Shown here: one piece after another, positions 9,761 through 23,600 of the stretch | Position numbering within the stretch: position 1 is the first letter of the stretch | How the letters are laid out: each line of letters starts with the position of its first letter | Source: Planococcus citri | Taxonomy: Eukaryota > Arthropoda > Insecta > Hemiptera > Pseudococcidae | DNA: 64,000 bases | Reading direction: 5' to 3' | Assembly: GCF_950023065.1 (NCBI RefSeq) | Contig: NC_088679.1 | Coordinates: 40,548,001-40,612,000, forward strand | The notes under the pieces: generated by a model | The model's database searches: none | Told to the model about the DNA's origin: nothing | Seen by the model: only the letters and a program-made list of their open reading frames with translations | Position numbers and translations under genes: made by a program

Positions 9761-12700
9761 CCTTGTGTTTACCATTTGACGTAAAAGGACCTCAATTTAC
9801 CAGGGAACCTCCGACCAGACTACATTTCTCAAATGATACAGGAGCAAAGATTGATTGCATTGCGACTGGAACTCCGCCTGCGCTGGTTGAATGGATATTA
9901 GGTATGCATAGTGAAATTACAATAGTCCGTACGGCTTCGCAGTTCACATTTTTATTAGACCGGTGACCCCAAATGTTTCAACGGTTTAAAGGCTACTCTA
10001 GTATAAAAAATTTTATATCGCGGAATACTAATCGAATATACTATTTATGACATAATGCTTCGCATTTATAAAATCCGCGTTTCCGTTTTACGAGTACGTA
10101 CAAAGAACCGAAAGATTTTTCGGCCGAATAATTTTCTCAATTAAATTATCCCTTAGCAAAGCGTATTTTTTACAAATTTATACTTATAGAGAAAAAAATA
10201 CATCTGTCGAAAAAATTCCACTGCTTTGTAAATGCTCATATTCAATGGGTGAATGTAACTTGAGAATCATTGAATTTGTAAAAATTGACCCTCGTAAGAA
10301 AAAAAAACCGTAAAAGATATTCGTTTTATGTAGACTAATTTTTCGCTTCATCGGCTAACCGAATTTCCGCAATCAAATATGTGAATTTCGTATTTCTCGA
10401 TTTTTATTTGAAACGTTAAATTTTTCTAGCTACTTTACCATTTCTGAATACTTTATGCATTCGAACTTCAAAGATGAAATAGAATTTAAATTTTTTTTCT
10501 CAACTATCTCGTATTTTTTTTCCTTCCACGTTGAGTTGTGCTATCCTATTTGAAACGTGGCTCGCTTCCGGATATGTTTTTGATTTTAAATTCAAATTAA
10601 AGGCAAATCTTTTCTTATTAGATTACGCTGCATGATTCCAACTTTTTTCGTGTTTCATTTTGATAAGTACCTTTGGTCGTACTCCATTCTAACTCCAAGA
10701 TGCGATGCTCATGGCTCGATATACTTAAGTAGGTGAAGCAAATACTTACATAGGTTGTAGGTACCAAATCTACACTCGATGGAATTTGAATACCTACTTA
10801 TATTATTATTATTATTTGATGTTTTCGAGTCTTTATTCATTTATTTATTTTTAAATTGCGCGCGTTTTCTGTGTATTTTTTCAAATTCTTTTCATCTTAT
10901 TTATCTCATGTTTTGATACGATAACAAAACTCGCGAATTATTTTTTCAGTACCTGCTTAACGTAGTTTTGCAACTAACAACATAAACAATGCTTTGATAG
11001 GTCACTCCTAATTGCGAACAAAATTTTGAATTCTTCTTATCTCACAAAGTACGTCTGGGTACTTTTCTCTTGTACAAGAAGACCCAATGTCAGATTCAAA
11101 TATGTACCTACTTAGACTTTAAAAATACACAAATTGTAAATCTATGGACAAAAAGCAGTTCTTTGTTAAAGTTTGATGACATTTAATGGAACTTTAATAA
11201 TTTTCGAATTATGGTATAGATATACCTATTGTTCGAACGTTCTAAAAAATGAAATTTTTAAAGTAGATGCCCCCAAAACGTGAAAAAAAACAATTAGAGA
11301 CTGTAACTTTTCGGACGTATCCACAAATCGTAAATTAGGAATGGGGCCTAAATAAGTGTTTGAGATGAAAATAAATAAAGATACACGTAGCACTCTGGAA
11401 GTTCAAAACCAAAAGCCACGAAATAGCATTTTTACCCAACTAAAGTTCGACAGAATTGAAATAAAAGTGCTCCGTGTACGAACTTACTCCCAAAAATGCA
11501 TAATCAACTTGGTTTTATCTGTGCTTTTGACCACAGACCACATCAACGATGTCCTTCATCTAAGGTATTCTGCTCAATTTCCTTCTCGCAATTAACATCA
11601 AAATCGTTGGATAAAATTATCTACATAGAATTTAAAATCGTTTTGGAAAACATTCGTTTCTCACAGATTTATTTCCTCCCCCCACCTCCCCAACAAAATA
11701 TAAAAATAAAAACCTAAACTCTTTTACATAGGTAATCAGTAATCTCTTTGAAATGTTAAGACGTAACAAGGGAACCTGTTGAAGTGTTGAGGTGTCCGCC
11801 TCTGATTTGAATGGAGCCGTGATTTTTTAGAAAGACTCGTACTTAATCTAAAACTACCATAACAAAAATTTCAGCCACCTAAATTTATTTTTCGATTTTT
11901 GGTGATTTTTTGAAAATTCAAAATTGGCAATTTTCAAAAATTTATTTATTTATTTATTTAAGAATTATTACAATATTTATTCAGTACCTAAAATGGCGAA
12001 AATTTTTCTCTGAAACTATAATATCAACTTCTTCGAATCGGGATTCCCCTTTTCGACTCATTCTGGAACTTTTAACGCGAATTTTTCTTCAGAATTCTAA
12101 AATTTCTGTAGAAGGCTTACAAGGGAACCTTTTGAAGTGTCCGCCCCCCGATTTGAACGGGACCACGATTTTTGAAAAGAGCATGGTCTAAAACCCCCAA
12201 AACCAAATTTTCAGCTGCCCAACTTCATATCTTGATATTTGGCGAACGTTTGAAAAATCAAAATTGACTGTTTTTGGTGATTTATGCTTTCTTCAAAAAC
12301 GTTCGTATTTGATCAGTAGAAATGATCAAAATAAGTCCTAAAACTGATATTAATTCCCCAAATCCAAATTTAACCATTTCCAGCCATTCTGGAGCCTCCG
12401 GCGCGATTTTTCAATTTCTCCAGAATTTTAAATTTGCTCCAGAAGACGTGAATATGAAGTTGGGCAGCTGCAAATCGAGTTGTGTGTCACACCCGACCTG
12501 TTTAACGAATTTATCCACATTTCAGCCGACTCTGGAGGAGACACCTCAAGAGTGGTTTTTTGACCAGCTTTTTAAAAAATAAAAATATACAAAAACCAAA
12601 AAGTTTTCGAAATTTGCGCGAATCGCAGTATTTTGACATGAACTAACCCCACGAGGGCGAATTTCGCCATTTTCAGCCATTATGGAGCCTCCAGTGCGAT

Positions 12701-14604
12701 TTTTCAATTTCTCCAGGGGCTCCAGTAAGGCTGAAAATAGGGAAATTTATCTTCGTGGGCTTGATTAATGACGAAATACAGCAATTCGCGCATATTTCCA
12801 TAATTTTCTCGCAAACGAGAAATTTTTGATTTTTGGATATTTTTATTATGAAAAAAGCTGGTCAAAAAACCACTCTTGAGATGTCCCTTCCAGAATCGGC
12901 TCAAATGTGAATAAATTCGTTAAACAGGTCGAGTATAACACACAACTCGATTTTTAGCTGCCCAACATCGTATTCACGTCTTCTGGAGCAATTTAAAATT
13001 CTGGAGAAATTGAAAAATCGCGCTGGAGGCTCCAGAATGGCTGGAAATGGTTAAATTTGGATTTGGGGAATTAATATCAGTTTTAGGACTTATTTTGATC
13101 ATTTCTACTGATCAAATACGAACGTTTTTGAAGAAAGCATAAATCACCAAAAACAGTCAATTTTGAGTTTTCAAACGTTCGCCAAATATCGAGATATAAA
13201 GTTGGGTAGCTGAAAATTTGGTTTTGGGGGTTTTAGACCATGCTCTTTCCAAAAATCGTGGTCCCGTTCAAATCGGGAGGTGGACACCTCGAAAGGTTCC
13301 CTTGTTAGAAATTAACTTGGGCAGCTGAAACTCGAGTTGTAACTCTGTCTGAACCCATATCATGCATTTAACACAATTTCCAGACGGACACCTCATGTGC
13401 TTTTTTTAAAACCAGAATAGGTAGGTAAATATCTATTTTATGAGAAAAAAATTCAAAAAACCAAAAATTTTCCATCCATAGGTAAATTTTTGAAGCTTGC
13501 ACCAATAGCTTCGTCCCCTCTTACTTTAAAATTTACCATTTTTGATAATTCTAAATGCACCTGTGCGATTTTCGATTTCTGCACAATCTCCCGAAGGTCT
13601 AAAAATTAATTTGGGAAATCGAGTTGTACTTAATTTATCCAAATTCGGCTCAATTTCAAAGCGGACATCCGAGTATTTTTGACCAGCATTCTCCAGTCAT
13701 CAATAAAAAAATTCTGGTAAAAAAAAACGTGCTCGAGGTGTCCACCTGAAAATCGACTCAAATGATGATTTTTAACTGCTCAAATTATTTCCCATGCTTT
13801 CTAAAGAGATGTTTGAAATCTTGACCAAATTGAAAATCGCGCTGCAGCCTCCAGAATAATCGTAAATGGCAAAATTTTATTGAAACGGGAGGGGCAGTCG
13901 ATATTAGTTTCTGGAGTAATTTCCATCATTGCGAACTGATCTGCTCACGCAATAGGTAAATTGTTTGGTACGTGTTTAGAATGTGTAACTTTGGTAATGT
14001 TTGGAGGAATGCAGAATGAAAGATTCAAATTCAAACATCTGGGATCTAATGTGAAGGTTGGATGAAAATTTACGTTGTTGTGGAAACACGTGTATGATGT
14101 TGTATTTTCATCGAGAGTTAATGTACTTTTTCACGCTCTCATGGCTAAAATTTTCGTTTTGTGCGAATACAATTGAAGCCAGCTTTGACGTTTTTTTACA
14201 CGTCTAACCTTACTTGAATTATTTACGTTGGTTTCTCCATTCATGCTCTTATTTGCAACGAAAAAAAAAAAAAAAGAAACCCCTACCTTTCCTCGGTATT
14301 TTTCTTCTCTAATACGAAATTTACATATGAGGCTTGTACACACGGTGAAACGTTTATTGTTAGTTTTTTAGTCAATGGGGATATTTTTTGTTGTAAATTT
14401 CAAAGGTTTTAATATTTAACGCAGGTGATGGCAGAATAGCGGATACAGTGCCGAATCTAAGGACCGTGTATTCCAACGGAACCTTAATTTTTTCACCATT
14501 TACGGCTGATTTGCATCGTTCGGAAATACACTCGAGAGATTATAGATGTCGTGCTAGGAATACTGTCGGACAAATAATAAGCAGAGTGACCAATGTAAAT
14601 GCTG
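9761..14604 (+). CDS. Dscam-type exons: Ig1
   Basis: Exons 9761-9901 and 14425-14604. The first starts after TTCTGTTCACAG, completes a codon with CC, and reads LCLPFDVKGPQFTREPPTRL up to the first-half cysteine (KIDC) and tryptophan (VEW). The second reads from DGRIADTVPNLRTVYSNGTL to the second cysteine (DYRCRARN). Both introns are phase 1 at their 3' ends. The N-terminal motif GPQFTREP with HFSNDTGA corresponds to the conserved start of Dscam Ig1. The two halves are split by a 4.5-kb intron. Confidence 0.93.
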
Positions 14605-17600
14605 GTAAGTTTTGTTCGTTTGTTTTTCTCAATTTTCTACTTTCTACGAAAGAAGCAGGTTTACGAGATCTGTAGCTAGACATCGAAATAACGATTTTAC
14701 GTACAATATTAATCATTCGTATCTCTTCTACAAAAAAATCTCCAAAAAAAAAGACAACAAAACTCCGAACGATGAAAAATTACATTCAAAGTAATTTTCC
14801 AAATTGCATTTTGCAAAAATAAGAATTCTGTTTTTTCCTGTACATACAAAAAAAGAGAGACAATTTAGTGAATGAAAAACATACCAAATTAAACACCCTC
14901 TTCCGTTTTATTACCATTTCTATATTTTTCTTCGCTTTTTTTCCCAAGCTGCGCGTTTCAAAAAAAATTTCTTTCAACTTGTTTCCGTTTGTCAAACATA
15001 CGCGTTGAACATATTTTCTTATGCAAAACAGTACCTACCTAACCGTTTTTATATGACAAAATTTCTACAGTTTCACTTTTTTCTTCTTTTCAAATGAACA
15101 AGTCTGTAAAAATAAGTCGTATAGAAACTTACTCGAATTATAATATGTATTTTTATTAATGAAGGATACGATTTAATTGTACACTCGAGAGAAAATTTTA
15201 ATTAAAGAATGTGTTACTTTTCATAGTAAATCACCGCTGTTTTAATTAAAATTAACTCGGCGAGAGTACTTTCAGAATTGTAGGTGAACTTAACGCCAGA
15301 TAGGTACACCAGCAAATTAAAAAGCAAGACGAAATTTATCTCAGTAGAAATAACTGCATGTCATTTTGAGATTATACTTGAGTTAGGTTGTATAAGCTAC
15401 CTATATTTACGAAAATTAAGTGATAAAAGCGTGTGCAATGGGAGGGCACAAGATGACTACCTACGGTAAAATATTACAGGTACTCAGGTAGGTATATGTA
15501 CCTATTATTAAGATTAATAAAAATTAAGTACTTACTCGTATTTCTGTTCTAGTAGGTAGCTTTGTTTATTTACATGTGAAGAAAAATGTACGCTTTAAAA
15601 ACGTGCAAAACACCTTAAAAAACATGTTAAACGTATAAAATTACCTTTTGAATAAGTTATTAAGCTGTCATTTGCACAGCACAAGTCGATTCAAAACTTC
15701 GTAGCTTCGCTTAAAATATTTCAATTGAACAAAAGACCTGCTTTGTTTTTTAAAGAAAGCACCACACCGCGAGCACCTATACGAACGTAGGTACGTAGGT
15801 ATACCCTACATAATCGTCCCTTTGTCAACTCATAGTGTCGAGAGCTTTGATGAATTTATATAATGAGAAATAGATTTCCAAAGATGTTTATAAGGAAATA
15901 GTAATTTTAAGCAAGATAAATTAGATTGAATTGCAAAATAGCTCGAAAATTGCATTAAGTCTGAGATAAACAGACAGCGGCTAAGTATAGATACCTATTC
16001 AAACATTATAACTTGACGTTTCTTTTCAAACAATAGAATTGTTGAATTAGGTAGGTATTTGTACTTTTTTAACTGAATGCTCATTGTATTAAATTATGGT
16101 ACATGTTTTATGGAAAAATGTCTGTAGAAGGTGGTAATGATTCATTTTTCTAATACATAAAAAGCTCGATGGTTTGTGATAAATTATAATTTTTTCGTTA
16201 AATAAAATCTTCAGCTGTGCGTAACATCTTTGACGTGATTTTTATTGAATTTTTTTACACTTTAAGCCAAATTGAAAAAAAAATGTCGTCGAAGATTAAT
16301 TAGAATTTTATAGGACCGTAGTTTCTGTTTACTGGTAATTTCTCTTCAAATTTCTTTCAGTTATTTTCAATTTTTGAGCAGGTATTATTAGAGGATCTGT
16401 CTTTTAGACGAGATGTTGGTACGTACATCCTTTAATTGAAAATAAAACAATGTCTGGCCTCAAATGGCATTTTAATTTTTTTTCTGACGTGTGAGTGTGC
16501 AGCTGTATACCTACCTTTTTGAGTCAGAAAAGATGGAAGAAGAATTAATTGTTTACCAGTCCCTTTTCTTTTCGAAAGATGAATCAACATATTTTAATCA
16601 CATTATAACTAATTCCATGCGATTAATGCAAAATTTTCGCAAAAAATAATGTCTGGAAAAGTGGATCAACCATTTGCGGTAGATATTGTTTTCATCATTG
16701 GTAAACAGCTGTTTCTTTTCTATAATGTAGTGTAGTTGTTGTCTTGTTTCTTTCTATCATGAGGAGACAATTTATTATGTCTTAGATATGAGTTGGAAAT
16801 TGAAGCAACAAGTCAAAGATGTAACCAAAACACAAACATCTGTTGCGAATTTCTCTCCACCGTTTCAACAAAAGATATGAGGGCAAGCTTGAAACAATTC
16901 CTTAGAAAAAATATATACTAGGTATACACACCATGTTTTTCTTCATGTAAGAAAGTATACGTAAGTTCATACAAATTCCTTGAAAAATTCGAATTAAAAC
17001 AATGCAGCTGCACATGTTAACGTTGCATATCTATAATTTTTTGTTGAATCGAAGTCCAGGTCAACTATACTCATTAACTTTTTTTCATACAAAAATAAGA
17101 TAATAGAATTGCTACACCACTTAACATGTAGTTGCGGCCATTCGCCCTTAAAAATTTAATTCAATATCGACGTTTTTCGATATTTCCACAGTTGAAATCA
17201 TTCGGTAAATAGGATAGAAAATTAAATTTCGGTTTGCAACATATTTCGCTGAATGTACGTTTTTGCTAGGTGCTCGCTTCTTTGGCATATTGCCGAGTTG
17301 TATAATTGGTATATTTTGAAAGCTCATCAATTCCTACGTACATATAACGAATACCTACATAATATTTTTCCTCGGTTTTCAATTCGTATTCATAAATAAC
17401 GTAAAACTCAGCGCCGCGATGGACGATGCTTTTATAATGTGACAATTACATTACAAAATAAAATCTATATCGATGCAACGCGGATTAATCATTTATATTG
17501 AAATTACTATCTCGTCTACCCTCCTTCCTGTTCGTCACTTTTCCTCACTTTTGGTTCATGTATTCATTCATACGTGTGGGTCTTTGGAAGTACTACTTGA

Positions 17601-20600
17601 ATAGACAGTACACGTAATGGTTATTTTTTTTTTTTCATACGATTCAAATCGACGTTATATCTAATTTATTTAGCTTATGTGCAGATTTTCCAATGCAGCG
17701 CATTTGCGAATTAATTAGAGTAGGTATGTAACTTCAACTCGATGCATACATCGTTGTGCATATTATCAGGCAAATAATTACATTTTTAGTGCATCGTGTA
17801 TTCAACCGTATAACGTGTATGTAATTTGTAGACTATGGTAGAGAATTCAAGCCATAAACCATGAAAATTTTATGTTTCAATGTTTCAAAACGTGCTTATA
17901 CTCGTATTTATGATTTTTGGGGGTTCCTTGTCCCTTGTACCCTACAGAATTATTATGCTCTGAAAAATTTTCAGTCAAAAAATATCATCCGGGAATGGCA
18001 TTTATCATCATTCAAAAAAAAAAAAAACAAAAGTTGAAATAATCAGTTGATATGGACACCATGTATAAATTTTCCAAAAATGCAAAAAACCAAACCATAC
18101 CATCAGACATCACAGATGAGTCCGAATTTAACGTAGATACCCACCTACCTACCTATGTTTTCAGTTGAATTGTTGAAGAATTAATACTTGAACTCGTTTT
18201 AATAAATGATGATACACACAAAAAAGTCGTATCATTTTGTAAAAATATTCCACGACAGAAGTATACAAAAAAGCAAACGTCTCGTCGCGTCGAGAAAAAA
18301 TACACAAACATCATGTTGCTTTGTATTTGTCTCGACAAGTTACATTTATGTTTAAAATATTACGCCCGAATTTATTATTAAATTTATATTTTATATTGAA
18401 ATACTTGAAATAAATTTACGTTCAAAAAACTTTTAATGGAAAAGCTTCGTTTTCGTTTAAATGTACATTACACCGAGGTACTTGGAAAAGATGCCCTTTT
18501 TTTTTATCTCTCCATCTATTTCCATTACGATAAACTAAAAAAGCATTTTCTTTCTCTTATTTCCTACGCTAGGAAATTTATTATGCTTTACTGGTAGGTA
18601 TATCTACCCAAAAAGGCGAAAAAATTTTGGCTTTGTGAAATAATAGCCTCGCATCTTAGGTTACCTTTAAATTAGCCACCTAATAAAAATATATCGCTTG
18701 GACATAACTTTAGTGTTCCTTTTTATTTGTGACAAGTTTTAGGTTTGTTAAAAGCAACCGCGTACATATCTGTTCGTTTTCCGCCAATAATTTCCTGAAC
18801 TTGATGATCGTTCGAGTACAGAAAAAGGTAAAAATTTATAATTTAGAATATTTTTGTGTACCTTATGGGTGAACTCTGCTATCGAGAACGTTTTGATATT
18901 ATAGCAAATTCGAATTGTTTTTACAATTTTTTCCCTTCGTGAACGAGGACCGGTCGTTTGGGAAATTGTCGCGTTGAAGTGAAGTGTAGATAGGTATACT
19001 TTTTGAAAATGATGTTATTTTCAAACCTCCCAGCCTATGCTAATATTTTGCAAAGAAATTGCTTTGCTCTCTAGAAGATATTGAAAATGTGTGATAATTG
19101 AATAAAATTGACGGATTTTATACTGATCGATTTCAATGAGAATAATGAAGTCTTGATTATAATTTTTGTGATTTTTTACAATGAAGTTTACGAAAGTTAT
19201 GTCCTTCATGCATGCTAAGATTAAAAGCATATTTTTTCTCGAGAAGTTTGCAAACTAAAACATCTCTGATCATTTGAGTCTAAAATTTTGTTTCAGTCGG
19301 TTTTGACTTGACTTTGACCATAATGTGCTGATGTGGTTTTAACGAAATTAGGTAAAGCAATTACAATAATGAAACCGTGAAAACTTATCCAATCTTGATT
19401 CAGAAATAATATTTCATGAAATTCGACATAAATTTCAAAATTATTTGTATGATCTTATATAGCTAGGTAATCCACAATCCACAAAATAGAATAAAATTGT
19501 GAACATTTTTCTCGAATTGAATTTTCTGAATTCATCTTCGAGTGTTGATTTTTTCAGCACCAAATATATATAAGGTAACAAACTTTCACTGGAAAATAAA
19601 TGAGCGAAAAAAACCACATAGGTACATACTACTTGTACACTTACTTATTTTTATTCGCTCAATTTTACGGAAAAACTTTTCAGACATCCTGTTATTATAA
19701 CATTTATTATTGCACCGGGATTCATTCGGTTTATCCATTTTTTTCCTCAAACTTGCACGTAAGTAACCAAGTTTTTATTTCATTTTATTTTATTCAAGCG
19801 TTTATAACACACTGTTGGGTACATTGCTTTTAGAATTTTCACCGTAGGTACATTCAATGCTGGCTTTTGATATAACTCTATAATGAAAACACGTTCTTCA
19901 CGTTATGTTATTGTTTTTATTTTTCAACCAAGATTTTTCTCTTTAAGCGTGGGCTTTTTTGAGTTTTAACGACTATAAGGTTTAACAAGATAAAAATGTT
20001 TATGTTCGTTTCGAAAGAGAATTTCAGGTTTCTCTTTGCTCGGTAATGCTGCCTTTTTCTTTCTATTTTTCCCTCTAGTTTTTAAAAAATTAAGATGGGT
20101 ATGTAAGTCTAGAAAGCTACCTACCTAGACTTTCTTACATGGAATTCTCCTTTTTAGATTTTGAAAGTAATTATTATAGTTTTTTTTTTCGCGTTTAAGA
20201 GAAATTTATTTCATTAAATTTTAAGAGCAAAGTAGTGTTTTGTTTTTTAAACACGATATTGTTTTCATTTATCATGATTTCTATTTTGTCTTGTACGAAA
20301 TAGTGACAGGTTTATGCAGTAGAATAGAATAATTTTGGACGGATTATTACCTATTAGAAATAAGATATTGTTACTTTTACTAGTTGTACTTGCTAGTAGT
20401 AAGTAGGGCCATGCAGAATAAATCCGGGGTGCATAGAGGAAAAAATGAATGAGAGCTAAAGAAAACAAAAACAGAAAAAAAGATTATACCTGGTAAGGAA
20501 TGTCATAGAAGAAAATACCAAACATGGGATGGGGTAACTCTTTTGGCTGTAAGTACCTAATTGATAAAAATGTATGAAATATGGATTATTTTTTGATGAT

Positions 20601-23600
20601 GATCAATTTGAAAAAAAATTGGTCTTAATATGGATATGGAATAATGATTTTAAAAAAAATTTTCATTAAAATGAACTCAAAATCGATTTATTAGACACAA
20701 AATTATAAAACAATTTAAATTATCAGTTCATTGTGTTTTTTTTTTGCCATACATTCTTCACTGCATGTACGTGTTATTTCTGTTTCTGAAAAATTCATTA
20801 ATAATTACCTATCACGTTTTTTAGATATTCCATATTAGGGCATTGGTGATTCCGTCGCGTATTTTCATTCACAGCAAATTTTAGGTAAGAGTATGGCCAA
20901 AACCAATCAAGTTATGTGAAAGTACTTGCTTTTTCAGGCATCTTGGTATAAAATGCTTCGAACTTCATTCACTTTTTAAGATTTTGGTTAAAACTTTTGC
21001 TAGGTACCTACAGTGATGGAATTCGGATAATTTTTTTGCCAGGTGTTTTTTTTTCAATGCTGGACAACTTATGATCGTTACTGATAGTTGGCGCTACTAA
21101 CCCGTTAAGAAACAGAGCATTCCATATTAGGAACCCATTCTATTTAGCTACATTCCCCCATGTATAACGTTGATACAACATAGGTTTGCTGAGCTAATTT
21201 TTTTTTTAGTTTTAGGGCTCTTTTGGTGAAAGCAGAAAATATTATTTTTCAATGCACGCTATCTCGTTTGAATATCTCTCTTGAGCTGTAACTACAGGTA
21301 CCTGAGACTTGTAAACATACGTATTAATTTGCTGTCTTCTTCCTTTAAAATTTGCATCAGTAAAACTAGTCTATCTTAAGTGTCGACCGTATATAATGGA
21401 TGAATATTTCAACATAAAAAAAAACTGCTGAAGTTGAAGCCAACTTTTGGATGCAGAATCCAGGAATCGCTGGTGGAGAGAGAGACAGTTGATCCCAGTT
21501 GGTACATAGTATCCATGGTGAGAATCAACATTTTGCCAGCTTTTGACAGTCAGAGGGTGTTGTAAATTTTTCAATTCACTACAAACACGTAAATCAAAGA
21601 ATAGGCCCCACGTTGGGCGCCATAATGTTAAAGTGATGTTGAGATAGACTGGGAATGGGGGAAATTATATTAATTTCTGTCTTTGGGGTGAATTCCAATA
21701 ATTATTTCTCAGGGAAGCCGTCTCTCTCTCCACCAGCGCGGCGCCCTATGCATCATACTTGGCGCATGCGCAGAAGGTTTCCTGGATTCTGCATCCAAAA
21801 ATTCGGCTTCATACATATACGCCGATTTGAAATATTTGTCCATTATATATGGTCGATGATCCTAAGTGAAAGCCATTGGAGAAACAGGTTCGACCTAGGC
21901 AAAACTAAAACTAATTTCTCTTGGCTCTTACAGCTCTTAGGACACAGAATACAGTTTGGCTCAGGAAATTCGAGTTTTCCCAGATTTCGTGTGTGTTCTG
22001 TAACATATTATAGGCACAACACACTCGCAAGTTTGAGGCATTCAAACATTTTAATATAGCACGCAATCATTTTTAACCTGGTTCATTTCAGAAAAGTATC
22101 TCTCTATGTAAAGCTCGAGTGAAACTTTCAGTCAAAAAGTTTTTAATTAAAGAAACTCATCGTTTGCTTCGAGGGCGTCAGCAACCTTTGCAAACAAGGA
22201 AATACGAACGTTGTAGGTACACGAAGAGCAACAAGATGTTTGTAATTAGAAGAAAAATTAATATTCGCAAGACAAGAAAAAAAAGTGTTTTTCGCAGGTA
22301 AAATAGGATTTTGTCTACAACGCCAAACGCTTACTTACCTATTAAAAAAACGTTTCAATTATTTTTTTTATCTTTGCAAGAATTAAAATTCTTAATTTAA
22401 ATTCGTTAACGTTTTTTTACATGGAAAAGTATGTATTTTCACACAAAATGAAAACCGTTAAAAACTTTTTTCCAACTGGGGCTATTAACTCGAATGAATG
22501 TAATTTTTAATTCTCCAAGACGTTCGTTATTTTAAAGCGTATTTTTAGTACTTTTATTTTTTTATTCTTTGTTTCATTAATTATGCTTACCATTTATAAC
22601 GTCGACACTGCTACACTATGGTTTTTTTTACGATCATTTTTCAAACCAGAAGATCATTTTAATTATATCGCTCTCTGCGTTTTACTGTGACATACAAATA
22701 CATGTAGGTACTTAACTACTTATTAGTACACGCGTGAGTAACAAATATGATGAGCTAGAGAGTTTAAAAAATAGGCACCTAGTCCTAGTTACTCGTACAT
22801 ACGTACGCACGCTCGCGTATTTTTTTTTTAATCAACCTTTTTCACGTGTACGATGATCTAAACGTATATATATATATATGTAATAATTAGTTAAATGCGA
22901 CAGTACTCGCTCGAGGTATTTTTATTCCACAGTTCCAGCGCAAAACTCTTTCATTCAGTCTTTTTTTTCTTTCTTTTTTTTTTTTTTTTTTGAAAAAGCT
23001 GCTCCCACGTTACTCTTGTCAATTGAGACTTTTTAATAAGAAAGGAAACCACTTGACCTAATAAGTGCCAAAGATTAAAAAGTCAAGCTACTACCGCTCG
23101 TGCTTTCTATGGCTACAAAAGTTGAAACGTTCAACTTGAATAAGATTTTACCCGACGAAAGACTTGATTTTAATTAATCGCGCTAATTGTACTGCCAGCT
23201 GAATTCAAGATGTCATCCAATAGGAGCACATAATAGGTGAATTAACATCGTCGGATGTAATTCTTCATCTATGAAAACAAATTCATCAGTTTCATTTTCA
23301 TTGAATTTCCGTCTTGCGTTTTCAAGTTGAAAAGTACCTGCGTGAAAGCGAACGAGAAATTGAGTTTCAAAGTGTGACGTGAATTTGAAAAGGTGACTGA
23401 AAATTCAACGGTGAAAATTTAATTTAGAATATCTACCTACTTTAAATCCAACATTGAAAAAAAATCCAAAACCAAAATTATAAAACAGATATCGAAGTGA
23501 ATTGAAATCATTGGATTGTTTGCACGACAACGCCTTCAGGTTTGAGCAGTGGCTTGCTCCGCCTTATATGTTAATAAAATTGCATACTCGGGACGCCGTA

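Larger units (their letters stand above)
9902..14424 (+). other. Intron within Ig1, carrying a large palindrome
   Basis: A 4.5-kb intron (GTATGC...TTTAACGCAG). Its middle is occupied by a family of related repeats at about 11760-13900, including the 1.2-kb palindrome listed separately. Short frames inside it are shadows of the repeat. Nothing else was recognised. Confidence 0.8.

Noticed and set aside
9706..9762. Signal-peptide-like hydrophobic reading directly before the Ig1a exon
   Set aside because: It is the polypyrimidine tract read as codons. No ATG occurs in that frame after the stop at 9703, and a good acceptor ends at 9760.
17112..17150. GCGGCCATTCGCCCTT-like words resembling cloning-vector sequence
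   Set aside because: Only about ten bases agree with a common vector junction, and the flanks are ordinary genomic DNA. Chance.
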